DNA from: Pseudomicrostroma phylloplanum
Taxonomy: Eukaryota; Basidiomycota; Exobasidiomycetes; Microstromatales
DNA: 64,000 nucleotides
Assembly: GCA_039545275.1 (NCBI GenBank)
Contig: BCHS01000005.1
Coordinates: 744,001 to 808,000 of the forward strand
Reading direction: 5' to 3'
A program made the translations under genes and the position numbers. This document shows, in pieces, positions 43,701 to 54,901 of this stretch. How positions within the stretch are numbered: the first letter of the stretch is position 1; every line of letters starts with the position of its first letter. Under the pieces are notes generated by a model. The model ran no database searches. It worked only from the letters and a program-made list of their open reading frames with translations, and had not been told where the DNA came from.

Positions 43701-45437
43701 CGATGCAGGTATCTCTCGATGGGCATACCTTCGCGGAGGCGCAGCTGCCGCCCAACTTACACGTCGACAACCGTGCGTACACAGTCCTTGACTCTGTCAC
43801 GCGGGCTCTCTTCCTACACGTCACCACTCGATCTGCTCCTGGGTCCGAGCTTGGTAGCATCGTCAAGAGCAACGGCAATGGTACGTTCTTCACCATTTCG
43901 CAGGAGCATGTCAATCGCAATGCGGCCGGCTATGTCGACTTTGAGAAGATGTTGGGACTCGACGGTATCGCTGTGATCAACGTAGTCGCCAATGCAGACG
44001 ACGCTGTGGTGTCTGGTCGCAAGGACTTGCAGACTCGCATCACCCACAACGACGGCGGGCGGTGGAAGGAGCTCGTCCCACCTCGAGTGGACACCTTTGG
44101 CGCTCCATACGCATGCAACACTGTGGGGTGCAGTCTTCACCTTCACGGCTTCACAGAGCGGGATAATGGACGCACATCGCTCAGCAGTCCGTCGGCAGTA
44201 GGACTCATGCTCGGTGTGGGTAACGTGGGCAAGAAGCTCGCTCCCTACGCGGACAGTGACACCTTCCTGACACGAGACGGTGGCTTCACTTGGGAGGAGG
44301 TGCACAAGGATGCTCACAAGTGGGAGTTTGGTGACCAAGGCTCAATCATCATTCTGGTCAATGATGAGGAGCCTACGGACACTGTCCTCTACTCTACAAA
44401 TGAGGGCAAGAAGTGGGAGAGCTTCAACTTTGGCGACAAGGTCCGCGTACGAGACGTGGTCACCATTCCTGAGGACACACATCGACGCTTCATCCTCTTT
44501 GGCACCAGCTCAAAATCAGCAGCAAAATCGACTGCCATCCATCTCGATCTTTCATCGCTGGCGCAGAGGAAGTGTGTTCTGGACGTCAGTCGACCCGAGC
44601 AGGACGACTTTGAGCTTTGGAGCCCAAGCGAGGAGCGTGTAGAGTCATGCTTGTTCGGCAGGCAGACGTACTACTATCGTCGCAAGCGCGATGCGGACTG
44701 CTACGTGGGTGAGAAGATCATCCAGCCGCACCAGATCGTCAAGAACTGTACTTGTACCGATGCCGACTTTGAGTGCGAGTTCAACCACTACCGGGACCCT
44801 GCCACGAACCAGTGTGTCCTGCATCCTGGTCTCACGGCGCTGGCTGCTGATGAGACGGAGCAGTGTACGGGCGACGAGGACTACTGGTACGACCGGACCA
44901 GTGTGCGCAAGATTCCCTTTTCGTCTTGCCAAGGTGGAAACCGTCCTGATCGAGGCGCACAGCACGTCTGTTCCACGAGCCTCAAGAGGCACGGCTTCTT
45001 CTGGTGGACCACCATCCTCCTCTCACCCTTCCTCCTCGCCGGTCTGGTGGGCTACTGGTGGATGACCAAGAGTCGCGGACGTTTCGGCGGGGCCATCCGT
45101 CTGCCCGACGCAAGGGACTATGCAGACTCGCCGTTGCTCCAGACTATGGCGTCTGTGCCGTGGTTCGTGGTGGGAGTGGCGGAACAGAGCTGGGCGTGGG
45201 CGCAGCAACAGGCCGAGGGGATTCCCTTCCTGCGCGATCGGTTCTATAGGTCTAGGAGGCCGTATGGTAGCTATAGAGGTCTGGCGCAGGACGATGATGC
45301 AGCTGTGAGTATTGGTGGGAGGCAAGGACTATATTGCGCCTCTTTACCGCCTTGCTGACCAAAGATCGATCTTCTACCCACAGATCTTGCGAGACTACGA
45401 CGACGAAGACTTTGAGAGCCGACAGGTTGGGGAGTAA
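40763..45437 (+). CDS. VPS10: Vps10/sortilin-family vacuolar sorting receptor
   Basis: Two exons, 40763-45304 and 45384-45437, give 1531 aa. A signal peptide (LTFLVLLLLPSSTSAA) precedes two tandem Vps10 beta-propeller domains (roughly 50-690 and 730-1400). Each shows the sortilin repeat SxDxGxTW (SPDEGKTW, STDDGASW, STDAGRTW, TRDGGFTW) and the closing 10CC module (CLMGHRQWFARRKADADC; CLFGRQTYYYRRKRDADC). A transmembrane segment lies near 1411-1433, and a cytosolic tail of about 100 residues ends in acidic DYDDEDFE. In yeast Vps10 carries carboxypeptidase Y from the Golgi to the endosome and is recycled by retromer. Two Vps10 domains and this length match the fungal type. The stop TAA lies within a donor-like GTAAGT. 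Confidence 0.96.
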
Positions 45438-45935
45438 GTAGCGGTCTGCCAAATGCCGGCCTATCGTGTCACGACTATCCACCCCTCTCTCTCTTCATGC
45501 TCGCCCTAATGAATATTTGTCTATATCGAACTCATCTGCTGATCGTGATCATTGCAATCATGTACGTCTTTTTCCACTCACACTGTTGGCATCGGGGACG
45601 TCTGAATGATGCCGTCGGTGCGGAGGCGGAAGAGCGGCGACGCTAAGGCATGTGTTGATGTCGGAACGCCAAGGCGCGGGTGTGGTGCACTGGAGCAGAG
45701 GACGCGTTGCAGGCGATGATGCATGGGTGCGGGGCGTGTGTGCTTGTGTGTGCTTGTGTGCGGGCGGATTCTCTGCGCCTGTGCCTCTTTCCTCATCTCC
45801 TTTCCTTTGTGTCCTCGCTCCTCGTCGTCCTCTTGGCTGTACTCCTCCTTCTCCTCATACTCTTTCCTCCTTCAGCTCTCCCTTTCGTTCTCTGATATCC
45901 GCTCCGTCCTCTCCTCCCTCTTTCGACCGCACGAC
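45438..45935. other. Intergenic region upstream of the single-pass membrane protein
   Basis: About 500 bp, with a GT-rich then CT-rich stretch at 45730-45930 that gives apparent hydrophobic frames (Leu/Cys/Ser runs). I treat the long upstream extension from 45723 as leader, not protein. Confidence 0.45.
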
Positions 45936-47489
45936 ATGGACTCCTTCCGCGACCTCTTCACGGAGAGATCCGTGTTACATCGACGAGCCACATCTGCTTG
46001 CGCCAGTCAAGGTCTCTACGTCGCCCCACTTGCGAGTGCAACAATCCCCTCGGCAAACAAGACCATCCTCCGATGGGACGAGTCTTGCCTCAGCTCCGGC
46101 ACTACCAAAATTGACATCTACCTCTACGCCCCCAGCTCTGCCAAGGCCAATCTCCCCATTCACGCCTGGACTGGAATCCCGGCGAGTAAGGGGTCCTACG
46201 AGGTCAAGCTGGAACCCAAGTGGTGGAACGTCACCACCTCTCAAAGCTCCACCACACAGCTCAGTCTGAACATCGTCAACAGCGGTAATCAGCCTTGGGA
46301 TTCCGCGAACCCCTTTGGCCCCACTTGGAGCGTCACATACGTTGGCAGCAGCGATCCCCCCAAAGATGCCGTGCAAGGTTCTTCTGACAGCGACTCCCTC
46401 ATCTCCGCTTTCTACGAGGGCGGCAGTCTGACCGCAGGAGGTAAAGCAGCTGCCATCATTTGTCCGCTCATCGTCTTCCTTGTGGCCATGGGAATTTGGA
46501 TCCGAAAGCTGCACATCAACCGAAACAATAAGACGGCCGACTGGGCCGACCACGTGGACAAGCGCATGAGCAGGATCTCTGTAGACTGGGTCAGCGGTGG
46601 AGATGGTTCGGCTGGACCCATGCCTGGCAGTCGTCCTGCCTCGTACTACCCTCGTCCGTCTGCCAATTTCGCACGGGGTGGCTATGACAACCGTAGTTTG
46701 GGCGGAGACACCAGCGGATCGGGAATCGCTGGAAGAGGTGCAGCAGCTGCTCGTGCCATGGCCGGTATCGATGCCATGGAGCCAGAGTTTGCCGACGAGC
46801 ATGAGATGTTCGAACAACCCCCTCGCGGCTTCTCGATGTACGATGGTCCTGATGGTCAGAACCGCCGAATTTCCTTTGCAGACAGGACAGCGGGCGACCG
46901 TGTGTCCACAACCTCGTATGGCCAGGATGAGTCCTTCAAGAAGGGACACAATGCTACCTCGTCTCTGCCGCGGGTCGGTGTCAACGGTGGACTCCCGCGC
47001 GGCGGACAACACAGCAAGATGTCTAGCATGGGCAACAACTTCCGCCTGCGCGACAGCTCTGCAGATGTGATGGGAGATGACGCGCCTGATGATGCGTACG
47101 AAGGACTCGACGACGGGGATGATAACTATATGAGCCCCGAGCAGGAGCAGGGTGCATTCCCTCTGAGCTCTGAAGGCGTTCAGGGCCGTATGAATCAGAG
47201 ACAGCGCGGTCACCAGCCTACCCCGTCTGAGGCAGGAGACCGAGCTCTGAGGGAGTCGATGATGCAGTACCCTGCCGTGTCGATGATGGACAGCGACCAC
47301 CACGACGCCATGCCCGACTCGGCAGCAAAGGATTATTCGAGCGGCAAGCCCGCCGGAGCCTCGTCGGCAATGCGATCCATGCGCACCCCTCAGTCGGGGC
47401 TTGGTCATCGCCACCAAGCCAGTCTTGCGCAGAGCAACATCAGCAACGAGGACGATGTGGTGGGCTACAATGAGGCGAAGATGATCTGA
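45936..47489 (+). CDS. Single-pass membrane protein with long cytosolic tail
   Basis: 517 aa from ATG 45936 (MDSFRDLFTERS). Residues about 25-150 form an extracellular-type domain with N-glycosylation sites (NVTTS) and two cysteines. A single membrane segment near 172-190 (AAIICPLIVFLVAMGIWI) is followed by a positively charged stop (RKLHINRNNK). The remaining 320 residues are a cytosolic-type Ser/Gly/Asp-rich tail with many possible phosphosites. The layout resembles fungal surface sensors, but no WSC or cadherin domain is visible and I do not recognise the family. No signal peptide is evident at the chosen start, so it may be type III. Confidence 0.65.
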   Translation: MDSFRDLFTERSVLHRRATSACASQGLYVAPLASATIPSANKTILRWDESCLSSGTTKIDIYLYAPSSAKANLPIHAWTGIPASKGSYEVKLEPKWWNVTTSQSSTTQLSLNIVNSGNQPWDSANPFGPTWSVTYVGSSDPPKDAVQGSSDSDSLISAFYEGGSLTAGGKAAAIICPLIVFLVAMGIWIRKLHINRNNKTADWADHVDKRMSRISVDWVSGGDGSAGPMPGSRPASYYPRPSANFARGGYDNRSLGGDTSGSGIAGRGAAAARAMAGIDAMEPEFADEHEMFEQPPRGFSMYDGPDGQNRRISFADRTAGDRVSTTSYGQDESFKKGHNATSSLPRVGVNGGLPRGGQHSKMSSMGNNFRLRDSSADVMGDDAPDDAYEGLDDGDDNYMSPEQEQGAFPLSSEGVQGRMNQRQRGHQPTPSEAGDRALRESMMQYPAVSMMDSDHHDAMPDSAAKDYSSGKPAGASSAMRSMRTPQSGLGHRHQASLAQSNISNEDDVVGYNEAKMI

Positions 47490-47986
47490 GCCAGGCAAGT
47501 GGCCTTTCTATGGACATTGGAGCAATCGCCTCTCCTCTCTTCCTCCTCTCTTCCTCCTCTCCCACCTCCCTCTTCCTGGCCTCGAAAGCCTCTTTGGCCC
47601 ACTCTTTCTCCGCACCCCGCAAGGCCCTTGCTTGATGCAAGCGCGTCGTACATACCACTGCTCTTTCACAATGCTTCTACCTCCTTGCTATCTGCAGCTT
47701 CTCTTATGGTTTTGCTCCAAGGACTGGTCCACTTCGGTGACAAAATCGCACCGAGCCTGTTTCGCATTTGACTTCGTGTACTTTCATCTTTTCGGCCAGC
47801 TTGCTGGCTTGCTCCTCTTTCGCGACTCGACTCGTAATGCACAATTGATGACACAGATGGACCCTGTTTGCTTGAACACGTGCAGTGCATGACATCCTGA
47901 CTGCTCGTCGACCTCGTGGAGAGCTGCGAGGGCATGGCGTAGAGGAACCCGTCGGCTCCGTCCCCTCCCCTTCGACCTAGTCCAGT

Positions 47987-48066
47987 CGGCTTTAACGGCC
48001 CGGCCTTAATCGCTCCCCCGGCCAATCGCCGCGCTTTGGGCTCGGCTAAACCTCCATCGGCTAAAC
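47987..48066 (+). promoter_or_regulatory. Cluster of CGGC(T/C)(T/A)(T/A)A elements
   Basis: CGGCTTTAAC (47987-47996), CGGCCTTAAT (48001-48010), CGGCTAAAC (48043-48051) and CGGCTAAAC (48058-48066) all point the same way. Their CGG starts could be half-sites for Zn2Cys6 regulators, which often control drug transporters. This is inference. Confidence 0.4.
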
Positions 48067-48363
48067 ATCTCCTCAAGGTCACGGCAGGCAGGCAGGGCAG
48101 GCGGGAGGGCTCTGGGCTGAAACGCAGCCCCTTCCTCCCCTCTGCTTCATGACGAGCTTGAGGTGACAGATTGAGACTGCTTGCTTGCATCTGCATTGCA
48201 TTATTTGGAACCACGAGGCGCAAGACAAGGGCTTAGCACCGAGCACTCAACCACCGAGCACGGGCTTGACTCACACTCCTTGACACTCTTCTATACGGCT
48301 CGTTAATGGCACACCTGGATCTTCATCGTCTTGGATTCCCGGAGCCTTTCTTCCTCGCACCTT

Positions 48364-48369
48364 TATAAT
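48364..48369 (+). promoter_or_regulatory. TATA-like element upstream of MFS gene
   Basis: TATAAT in CTTTATAATTG, about 160 bp before the ATG at 48528. Confidence 0.35.
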
Positions 48370-48527
48370 TGAGCTCACTGGAGTACGAACTTGCACACAT
48401 ATCATTATCATACGCATCCACTCCCCTTCCTCGTCTGCTGCATACCCGCTACGAATCCGCTACAAGAAGGCATTTCGGCAACGGAGGACCCTTCTTATCC
48501 AGCCATCCGCGTCTCGCCACCTAGATT

Positions 48528-50404
48528 ATGGCCGACTCTCACCTTCAAGAGCATAGCGCGGGGAGGGAAGGGGCCGCGCCTCCTCTCGCACTAGAAGAAA
48601 GCCCGGATGGCGAATCATGGGGTCTTGCTAGGGAGAGGGAGATGCAGCAACGCCTCGAGGCGCAAAGAGAAGGAGATGGAGAGGGGGAGGCTGCGACAGC
48701 GGTGAACACCCCTAGCAAGGGGGGCAGCGAGACGGGCCAGTCCGAGTCTAGGTCGCCTTCCTACAAGGCCGGGCGATCGGCAGAAACAGAGCCCGGGCCC
48801 AAGTCTGGGGAAGGAGCAATCGCCCAGGATGCAGCACTCGTTGCCGGGACAGAAGTCAAGGGTGACACGATCTGGGTAGACTTCCCAGCCGGAGATCCAG
48901 AGGACCCCTTCAACTTCTCAAATGCAAGGAAATGGATCATCACTATTCTAGCCGTCTTCTTCACGGCCGAAGTGGCAGCGACTGCCTCTGCGTACGTCCC
49001 CGGTATCGCGCAGATGGAGGAGGATCTCAATGTGACCAATCACGAGCTTGGGCTACTAGGCATCTCCATCTACGCTCTGGGATTCGGAATCCCGCCACTC
49101 GCACTTGCTCCCTTCTCAGAGGTGTACGGAAGGAAGAGCGTATACTTGGCATCGCATCTTGCCTACACACTCTTCTTCCTCTGCTGTGGATTCGCACCGA
49201 ACATGACGACGATGCTTCTGGGACGCTTCTTTGGCGGTGCGTTTGGCAGCACAGGGTCAACTCTGGTCGGAGGTACGCTGGCGGATATCTGGAGGACCAA
49301 AGAGCGAGGTTTCCCCATGGTGAGTAAGGAAAGCGGTTGGCAGACATTTTCGTGCCCGAAGGCTGACCGATGAGTCTCATTCTCTGACCTTTTCTGCAGG
49401 CTCTCTTCGCAACTGCTGCCATCTTTGGCACTGGTTTCGGTCCAGTCTGGGCAGGCTGGGTTGCCCAGCGTAGCTCCCTCGGCTGGAGGTGGATCCAGCA
49501 CATCCAAGCTATCTTTACCAGCGGCGGCTTCATCCTCTTGCTCTTCTTCTTCCGCGAGACCAGAGGCTCCGTCATCCTCTCGCGTCGTGCAGCAAAGCTA
49601 CGCAAGGAGACTGGGGACGAGCGCTATCGAGCTCGAGCCGAAGCGGAGCGATCCTCGATACCTGTACTTATCAAGGACTCTCTCACCCGCCCACTCTGGC
49701 TGCTGGTCTCAGAGCCCATCGTCATTGCCTTCTCGCTATGGATCAGCTTCCAATGGGGAGTGATGTACTCGCTACTCGAGTCGCTGGGCCTGATCGCCGA
49801 TCTGCACGGCTACTCACTAGGTCAGGAGGGTCTTCTCTTCCTATCCATCGTAGCCGCGGCTCTGCTGGGTCTTGCGACGAACTCCATTCAGGATAGGCTA
49901 TATGCCAAGAACTTCGCCAAGCGGGGTCCAGAGGCGAGGCTCTACCTGGCCATGGTCTCTGCCGTGACATTCCCTGCTGGCGCCTTCATCTACGCCTGGA
50001 CCAGTTATTCAGATGTTTCCATCGCTGGCCCCATCGTCGGCGTCATCGTATTCATGTGGTCCGTCTTCAACGTATACCTAGCAGTCTTTAACTATCTAGC
50101 CGACAGCTATCTCGTCTTCGCCTCGAGCGCACTCGCAGCTCAGTCCTTTGCGAGGAACATGTTCGGTCTGGCTTTCCCCCTCTTCACAGAGCAGATGTAC
50201 AACAATCTCGGCTACCAATGGGCTTCCAGTCTAGCTGGGTTCCTCGGGGCGGCCTTGGGAGTGATACCCTTTGTCCTCTTCTTCTATGGACAGCGGATCC
50301 GTGGCAAGAGCAGGTTCTCCTTGCAGTTGCAGGAGCTGGAGAGGAAGAGGGAGGCGGAAGCAAAGGAGCAACAGGAGAAGGTGGATTTGGAGACAGCTTC
50401 CTGA
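48528..50404 (+). CDS. MFS transporter, DHA1-type drug:H+ antiporter-like
   Basis: Two exons, 48528-49319 and 49400-50404 (GTGAGT donor, CTGCAG acceptor), give 598 aa. About 135 hydrophilic, Glu/Ser-rich residues precede the membrane part; DPEDPFNFSNARKW is typical of the segment before the first helix in this family. The usual 12 helices follow. The loop motif PFSEVYGRKSVY and the middle LGWRWIQHIQAIF, then FFFRETRGSVIL, are characteristic of the fungal multidrug and polyamine exporters (Flr1/Tpo1-like). The short charged C-terminus is cytosolic. Substrates cannot be told from sequence. A cluster of CGG-type elements upstream suggests zinc-cluster regulation. Confidence 0.9.
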
Positions 50405-50998
50405 GGGCGAGGGGTGCGCCGTGTATTCGTAGCAAAAGTCTCGCTTACTTCGAGCAACGTAGCAACGCAGCAATTTCGCCATCAGAGGACTCACGTTTGA
50501 ATGACTCTTTGCTGTCGCAATGCCCTTGCGTCGACATCGACGCGGCACCGAAGCCAGGCATCGGAAGCGCGCTGTGGACGCAATCGTGGGGCGCTTTTGC
50601 GGCAGCAAATGGAGCCAGTGCCCCTGCGTCCGGACAGGGCAAGCAACGTCGCACACGAGCAAGTCGCAATGTCCGTACGCCGAGCAGCTACTCTGAGATT
50701 GAGAGCTGTCAGGTACGCAAGCATTGCCAACAGTGTCAGTAGCTCTTTCGCAATCGTTGCAGACTGCTGCCAGCAAGACTGCGACGTCGCAGCGGTGATG
50801 CAGAAAAAGGGGCTATGGCAAAGCCTGCTGGGGTGACCGTAGTGATTGGTCAGGTATAAGAAGGGAGCATCCGAGACGGTCCGTCGTCTCGTCTCTGGCA
50901 ACAACTGCACTCCAGCACTCTCCTCCTATCGGTCTCAGCACAGTCACCTCTTACCTACACGCCTACACCACATACAGTGCTCTACACACGCTCTCATA
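50405..50998. other. Intergenic region upstream of the small secreted protein
   Basis: About 590 bp; no gene. A TATA-like sequence lies at 50855-50860, about 140 bp before the next ATG. Confidence 0.45.
50855..50860 (+). promoter_or_regulatory. TATA-like element
   Basis: TATAAG in GGTATAAGAAGG, 139-144 bp upstream of the secreted protein ATG at 50999. Confidence 0.35.
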
Positions 50999-51591
50999 AT
51001 GATCTTCAACACCTGCAAGTTGGGCCTCGCCGTAGCCCTCGGCGCTCTCTTCTCCTGCGTTGCAACGGCAGCTCCTGCGTCCACGCACAAGGCCGTTGGC
51101 ACTGTCAAATGTCATGCAGTGAGTTGTTCCCATCAAAAGTAGAGGCAGTAGAAGATCAGAACTCTGACGCCCTCCTGGCATGACTCCCTCCGCCCTCCTC
51201 CCTTCCCCTTCTCCAGCGCGGCACTCCCTCCAAGCTCCAATGGGTGGACCAAGCCTCCAAGAAATCCGGCTTCCTCGGCCTGAACAACAAAGGTCAATTC
51301 GAGCTCCGTCTAACCCTCTCAGACAATCCCGCCTATCCCCAATACAGCATCTGCGATTCGACCTACATCGGCTCCAAGCAGCGACACGGCCTCTACACTG
51401 GCCACTTGGAGCTCCTAGGAAAGTGCATCGCGCTTCGGCAGGGTGGGTTGCACTTGGACCCTTGCCCTATGAGGGATGATGAGAGCCAGACGCCAGCGAC
51501 GTTTGTGCTTATGAAGGGGACGGGACAGATCTTGGCCGAGGAGGACTTTGCTATTCAGGGACAGAAGGGGATTGAGCTTTTCCTTGCGTGA
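50999..51591 (+). CDS. Small secreted cysteine-containing protein
   Basis: Two exons, 50999-51118 and 51217-51591, give 164 aa. The N-terminus is a strong signal peptide (LGLAVALGALFSCVATAAPA). The mature part has four cysteines (in KCHA, SICDS, GKCIA and DPCPM) and looks like a compact beta-rich domain. The exon join (KCHA to RGTPSKLQWVDQ) is in frame with good splice signals. I do not recognise the family. Size, secretion and even cysteine number are those of fungal small secreted proteins; an effector role is only a possibility. Confidence 0.75.
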
Positions 51592-51874
51592 GCGGGCGGC
51601 TTGCAGGTCATGGGTACGGCAGTGTTCCAGTCCTTCCAGTATTGACTCAGGCAGGAAGGGAGCTTCATGCATAGCTTTTGCTTTACTTTCAACATTCGGG
51701 AATGCGTATTTACATCGATGTGACCCTATATGCCGAATGAGATGCGGATAATATACAGACTTCTGCTTACATACATTGACCGTGATCGTGACTTCGACAT
51801 CGACTGGCTCTCCCACTGCGTCTTCTACTATGACATCCCAATGGCTTGACCTTCAGAACTCAACTACTGACCAC
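51592..51874. other. Convergent spacer
   Basis: 3' flanks of the small secreted protein gene and the serine-rich gene; nothing recognised. Confidence 0.4.
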
Positions 51875-53779
51875 TTACTCCTCACTCCCCTGCCGCTTCC
51901 CATCGGCTTCTGCCCCACTTGCAAACGTCTTCTTGATCCTCTTCTCCGCCTGCAGAGCCTTGAAGCGCATCCCCAATCCAAGCCTCTGCATCTTCCTCCG
52001 CACACTCTCGCTCAGAGCAACCGCATCGGAGCGGTCCGAACCCAGAGACGGAGACTTGGCCCCCATGCCTGGACGAGGGATGGAGATCTTGGAGAAGGGA
52101 GGAGGCACGACGGCCGAGTTGAAGGAGACTTCCTCGTCGGGTGAGTCGAGCATGTCGTTGGCGCCTCGAGATGTCCAGGGTGGGAAGACAGATCGAGACT
52201 GCTCCCCTTCGACTCCGGATATTCCGGGCTGATCGACGAGGACGGCCACTGGGGAAGGTCTGCGACCGAGGAAGGGCAATCGTGGAGACTTCTCGTGGTT
52301 GATGCGCTCCTGTCGAGACCTCTCGACCTCGTCTTTGCGCAACGCATCGCCATGAGGCCTTTGCATTGCTGCTGCCGACTGACCCGCGAAGGGAACGTCC
52401 AAAGAGCCATCGCGCTCTTCCACCCGAGCAAGAGGATCGCTGCTGTTGATACTTCCGCGATGTGACTGAACCGAGGAGGCCCACACACGAGCGGTGCTGT
52501 TGTAGCCCTCCTCGCCCCTTTCTCCATGGCCCTGCGCCGACGTCGACTTTGCAACGGGCCTGTACCCCGCGTCGAAAAAGGGTCTGCTATTCGACTCGCT
52601 CTGTGAGCGTTCGCGCGAGCCCGTATGGGTGCGCGTAGGGTCGCTCTCGCTCCTGTTCTGTCGCAAGGCCACACCAGTCGAGGCTGCAATGTCCGAAATT
52701 CTCTTGCCTCCATGGCCTCGGGTAGAGGCATCTGAGCTACTCCTCGCCTTGCCTTCGATCTTTGTGGCGCTCGAGTGCCTGAGATCGCCATTGGCTGAGT
52801 TGTTGTACGAGTCGACGCTTCCCCTGAGACTAGCCTGGCTCGGATGCGATGTTTTTCTCCAAGAACTGGAAGGCTCAGCTACGCTCTGCGACCGCACTAG
52901 ATCCCTGTCCGTCGAGTCTCCTCTCGTCCGCGAAGCAGCCTGATGTGTGTCCTCCAGACTCGTGAACCCACCCTGCCAATTGTCGATGCCTCTGTCTTGC
53001 GGAGGCTGCTGACCAGACCCTGAGCGTTCGCGGGAAAGGCCAGAGAAGGAGGCAGCGCTAAAGGAAGACCGCAGAGAGCTTCCCTGTCTCCTAGCTCCCG
53101 AGGCAGGGAGCGGAGGCGCCTCGTAGACGAGCTCCTCGGTCTCTCCACCGGAGCCTCTGCGCAGCGAGGAACCAGCCGAGCCGCTGTTACGCCGGTCCTT
53201 TTGACTGTTTGAATGAGCCGAAGCAGAGGTCAATGCGCGACGTCTGGGAGTTCCGACAGACTGTGGCGAAGCAGAAGTCGACGAGGTAGCGAAGGGCGAC
53301 GAGGAAAGAAAAGGCGAAGAGAATCCGGTAGAGGAAGTCTTGCGCCTGTGTTCGTTCAGGATGGAGCTGTCATCTTCGTCTGGCTCTTCCTCTGAGGAGC
53401 TGGCGTCCTGAACCGCCAGAGCGTGCACCTGGCCAACGGAACCATTACGGGATTCCGTCAAGAAGGTGGGAATATGACTGTTGGCCAGGCTGCTCCGCCT
53501 GGACTTGACAGAATTGAGGGTAGCTCTCCTCTGCAGCGAGGAAGAGGAGGAGTTGGCAGAAGAGCCTGCCTCGATCTGCGCTCGCAGCGTCTTGAGCGAG
53601 TCGTGGTAGCCAGGGTCGTGCAGCTCGCCATCGGCGCCGAGCATGGCATCACTAGAAGTCAAGCTCTGCCTGCGTGCAGCAGAAGATGTGGCAGGGTTCC
53701 CGCGTCTCTTCGGACCTGAGCTGTTGTGCGAAGTCAGATTTAGCTGGCCCAGCACGGGCGAGGACCGCCCGGAGAGCAT
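51875..53779 (-). CDS. Serine-rich, largely disordered hypothetical protein
   Basis: A single-exon frame of 634 aa starting MLSGRSSPVLGQLNLTS. It is Ser/Arg/Gly-rich throughout with many SxxR and RRxS sites that could be phosphorylated by basophilic kinases. An acidic patch (SSEEEPDEDDSS) lies near residue 130. The most ordered part is the C-terminus (VRRKMQRLGLGMRFKALQAE), a likely helix. No signal peptide, membrane segment or known domain. A scaffold or signalling role is possible but not shown. Confidence 0.6.
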   Translation of the reverse strand: MLSGRSSPVLGQLNLTSHNSSGPKRRGNPATSSAARRQSLTSSDAMLGADGELHDPGYHDSLKTLRAQIEAGSSANSSSSSLQRRATLNSVKSRRSSLANSHIPTFLTESRNGSVGQVHALAVQDASSSEEEPDEDDSSILNEHRRKTSSTGFSSPFLSSSPFATSSTSASPQSVGTPRRRALTSASAHSNSQKDRRNSGSAGSSLRRGSGGETEELVYEAPPLPASGARRQGSSLRSSFSAASFSGLSRERSGSGQQPPQDRGIDNWQGGFTSLEDTHQAASRTRGDSTDRDLVRSQSVAEPSSSWRKTSHPSQASLRGSVDSYNNSANGDLRHSSATKIEGKARSSSDASTRGHGGKRISDIAASTGVALRQNRSESDPTRTHTGSRERSQSESNSRPFFDAGYRPVAKSTSAQGHGERGEEGYNSTARVWASSVQSHRGSINSSDPLARVEERDGSLDVPFAGQSAAAMQRPHGDALRKDEVERSRQERINHEKSPRLPFLGRRPSPVAVLVDQPGISGVEGEQSRSVFPPWTSRGANDMLDSPDEEVSFNSAVVPPPFSKISIPRPGMGAKSPSLGSDRSDAVALSESVRRKMQRLGLGMRFKALQAEKRIKKTFASGAEADGKRQGSEE

Positions 53780-54883
53780 GGCTGGAAGCGGTGTCGCCTC
53801 AGAGTTGAAGCAGGTGATGGTAGTGGTAGGGACGAGTAGTGATGGAAAGAAGAAATGTGGGGGTGGGGTTGACTATTCCTGGAGTGATCGGGTGGCTGTT
53901 CTGTTACCTGAGGGATTGAGCGACTCGGCTCCACACGGCCCGCTTCTTGGCGGTCAGGCACGGCGCCCCTTGACGGGAGCAATTACCCCACTAAGCGAAC
54001 GTCGGAAGTGCCGGGTAAAGGGTCTCGGTGACCGATGGCTAAACGTCCTGAAATGTGCCTGATCGATCTACGGCGTGGGGGTTGTGCCGAGAAGTGGGTG
54101 ACGCGCACTGAGCTTATCCTACTTGCACGCTAGCAAGGTGGTGCTGCTGCTACCCGCTCCCCCTCCCACGTCGTCTGAAATAGCATTGCTGAGGTTCTGT
54201 GTTTTTTTGATCCCGTCTTTGCCTCCGCACTCGTCGTTGATCAGTCAAGTCCGGACCTGGTTCCGCGCCGGCCATCTCACTTCCGGTGTGAAAAAGACGC
54301 CGATCAACCCCGCGGACCCGTTTCCGGCTGACAAGTGACAAAGCGGAGATGGACGGGGGCGATATCGGAACGGATAGAGAGAGAAGGCGACGAGGCGTGT
54401 GGCGAACAGACGTAAGACATCATTGGAGGAGCGAAAGATTGATTGTCGAATAGGAGTACCTCGGTCTCGGAGCAGATGGCCTAGTGGGCAGACATCGGAA
54501 CATTAGGCTTCAGCCAAAGCCGTAGAACAAGGCCAAACATGGGCTCGAGCCTAAGTCACGACGACACAGAGAGCCTGTCCGGAGCTGCGAAGAACCACCT
54601 TACTTTTCCGTCAGCAGTGCTCCCTGGTATGATTACCGGAGGCCATACTGTGCTATGCAACTCTGTGATGACCAACGGTGGACAGGAGTGGGGCCCAGCT
54701 TTTCGGCGTCGTCTGCAGGGCTGATGCTGCACCAGTGGGCGGTGCAGGTCTCATCCGCCTATACGCCGAAGGATAAGAGGAGGCCAGTCTATGCCTGTCT
54801 ATCTGTCTGGTAATCTGCTCTGCTTGACGCCCATTGCGCTGCTGCTACGCCCACGTCGTCTTTGCCGGGCCTGCCGTCAAGAG

Positions 54884-54901
54884 GGTCCGTCGGTGGACGG
54901 A
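54884..54901. repeat. Inverted repeat, 7-bp stem
   Basis: GTCCGTC, four-base GGTG spacer, then its exact complement GACGGAC. Could form a hairpin or a dimer-factor site. Confidence 0.65.

Larger units (their letters stand above)
47490..48527. promoter_or_regulatory. Promoter region of the MFS transporter
   Basis: About 1 kb with no gene. Four CGGC-led elements lie in one orientation between 47987 and 48066, and a TATA-like sequence is at 48364; both are listed separately. Confidence 0.5.

Noticed and set aside
45723..45935. Hydrophobic N-terminal extension of the membrane protein
   Set aside because: Leu/Cys/Ser runs come from CT-rich and GT-rich leader DNA; a normal start follows at 45936.
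45975..47498. 507-aa frame antisense to the single-pass membrane protein
   Set aside because: Shadow frame: the sense strand has a membrane segment and glycosylation sites, while the antisense product is rich in His/Arg/Val without motifs.
54460..54540. tRNA-like A-box (TGGCCTAGTGG)
   Set aside because: No B-box at the right distance and no cloverleaf pairing.
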